Origin: UBA11855 sp964591705
GTDB taxonomy: Archaea > Thermoproteota > Bathyarchaeia > Bathyarchaeales > Bathycorpusculaceae
Direction: 5' to 3'
NCBI GenBank assembly: GCA_964591705.1
Contig: CAZQCX010000041.1
Span: 1-12,368 of the forward strand
DNA length: 12,368 bases
The translations under genes were made by a program, and so were the position numbers. The notes beneath the pieces were generated by a model. The model worked only from the letters and a program-made list of their open reading frames with translations, searched no databases and had not been told where the DNA came from. Shown here piece by piece: positions 12,239-12,368 of this stretch; within the stretch, counting starts at the first letter, position 1; the number at the start of each line of letters is the position of its first letter.

Positions 12239-12368
12239 TTATAGGTACATAACATAGATTGTTAGGGATTTGATTAGCGCCCAAATTATTCTTAAATTAG
12301 CTTTTATTGTGCCGCCGATTCGCGGTTTCTTTCTTCTGAGCGGCGGTTCATGCGTCCTACAGTGGGTG
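12239..12368 (-). CDS. Possible 3' end of an unrecognised gene
   Basis: The minus strand stays open from the right edge to a TAA at 12241-12239, about 42 codons. The end is basic then hydrophobic (LRRKKPRIGGTIKANLRIIW, then LIKSLTIYVMYL), as in the tail of an integral membrane protein or membrane-bound glycosyltransferase. It would converge on the epimerase gene with almost no spacer. The frame is short and could be chance. Confidence 0.3.
   Translation of the reverse strand, partial: THCRTHEPPLRRKKPRIGGTIKANLRIIWALIKSLTIYVMYL

Noticed and set aside
12310..12350. GCCGCC and GCGGCGG runs near the right edge as a terminator stem
   Set aside because: The arms pair over only about five bases with a long loop, and the run may be part of a minus-strand gene.

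Overview
The window looks archaeal. Upstream of many genes there is a TATA box centred about 40 bases before the start codon, often with a purine-rich BRE-like stretch beside it. I see no bacterial -35/-10 promoters. Starts are often GTG or TTG, genes overlap by 4 to 8 bases, and the toxin-antitoxin (TA) and sugar-nucleotide genes are of types common in archaea. A Bathyarchaeia-like or other Thermoproteota lineage is my guess from gene style only; no rRNA or marker gene is present to prove it.

Region 1 (1-6423) is a toxin-antitoxin island. It holds vapBC on the plus strand (330-994), a second vapBC on the minus strand (1900-1194) and two hicBA operons on the minus strand (3186-2736 and 4117-3685). 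Each of the three minus-strand TA operons has its own promoter and stands back to back with a small plus-strand gene. Two of these plus-strand genes (2126-2413, 4357-4644) are paralogues coding for 95-residue proteins made of two tandem AbrB-like halves. Each is preceded by a similar leader of about 165 bases. A third leader copy lies at the left edge, and a broken, chimeric copy of the AbrB-like gene lies at 6141-6423. The third plus-strand partner (3252-3614) is an unrecognised 120-residue protein, and the 3' part of its paralogue is the other half of that chimera. The island also carries an ATPase of the AAA_14/DUF4143 type (4842-6095) whose promoter contains a perfect 16-base palindrome. 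Two toxins, vapC at 1194-1670 and hicA at 3685-3903, have no ATG, GTG or TTG start that would keep the full domain. Both have CTG exactly where their antitoxin gene ends.

Region 2 (about 6424-12368) is a surface-glycan or modification cluster. After a mostly gene-free stretch holding one possible 35-codon peptide, a radical SAM protein overlaps a membrane-anchored family 2 glycosyltransferase. Then come UDP-glucose 6-dehydrogenase on the minus strand and, divergently, a UTP-glucose-1-phosphate uridylyltransferase overlapping a UDP-glucuronate decarboxylase-like epimerase. Together the last three would turn glucose-1-phosphate into UDP-glucose, UDP-glucuronate and UDP-xylose, sugar donors that the neighbouring glycosyltransferase or others could use. 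The right edge may hold the 3' end of one more minus-strand gene.

No tRNA, rRNA, CRISPR array or transposase was seen.
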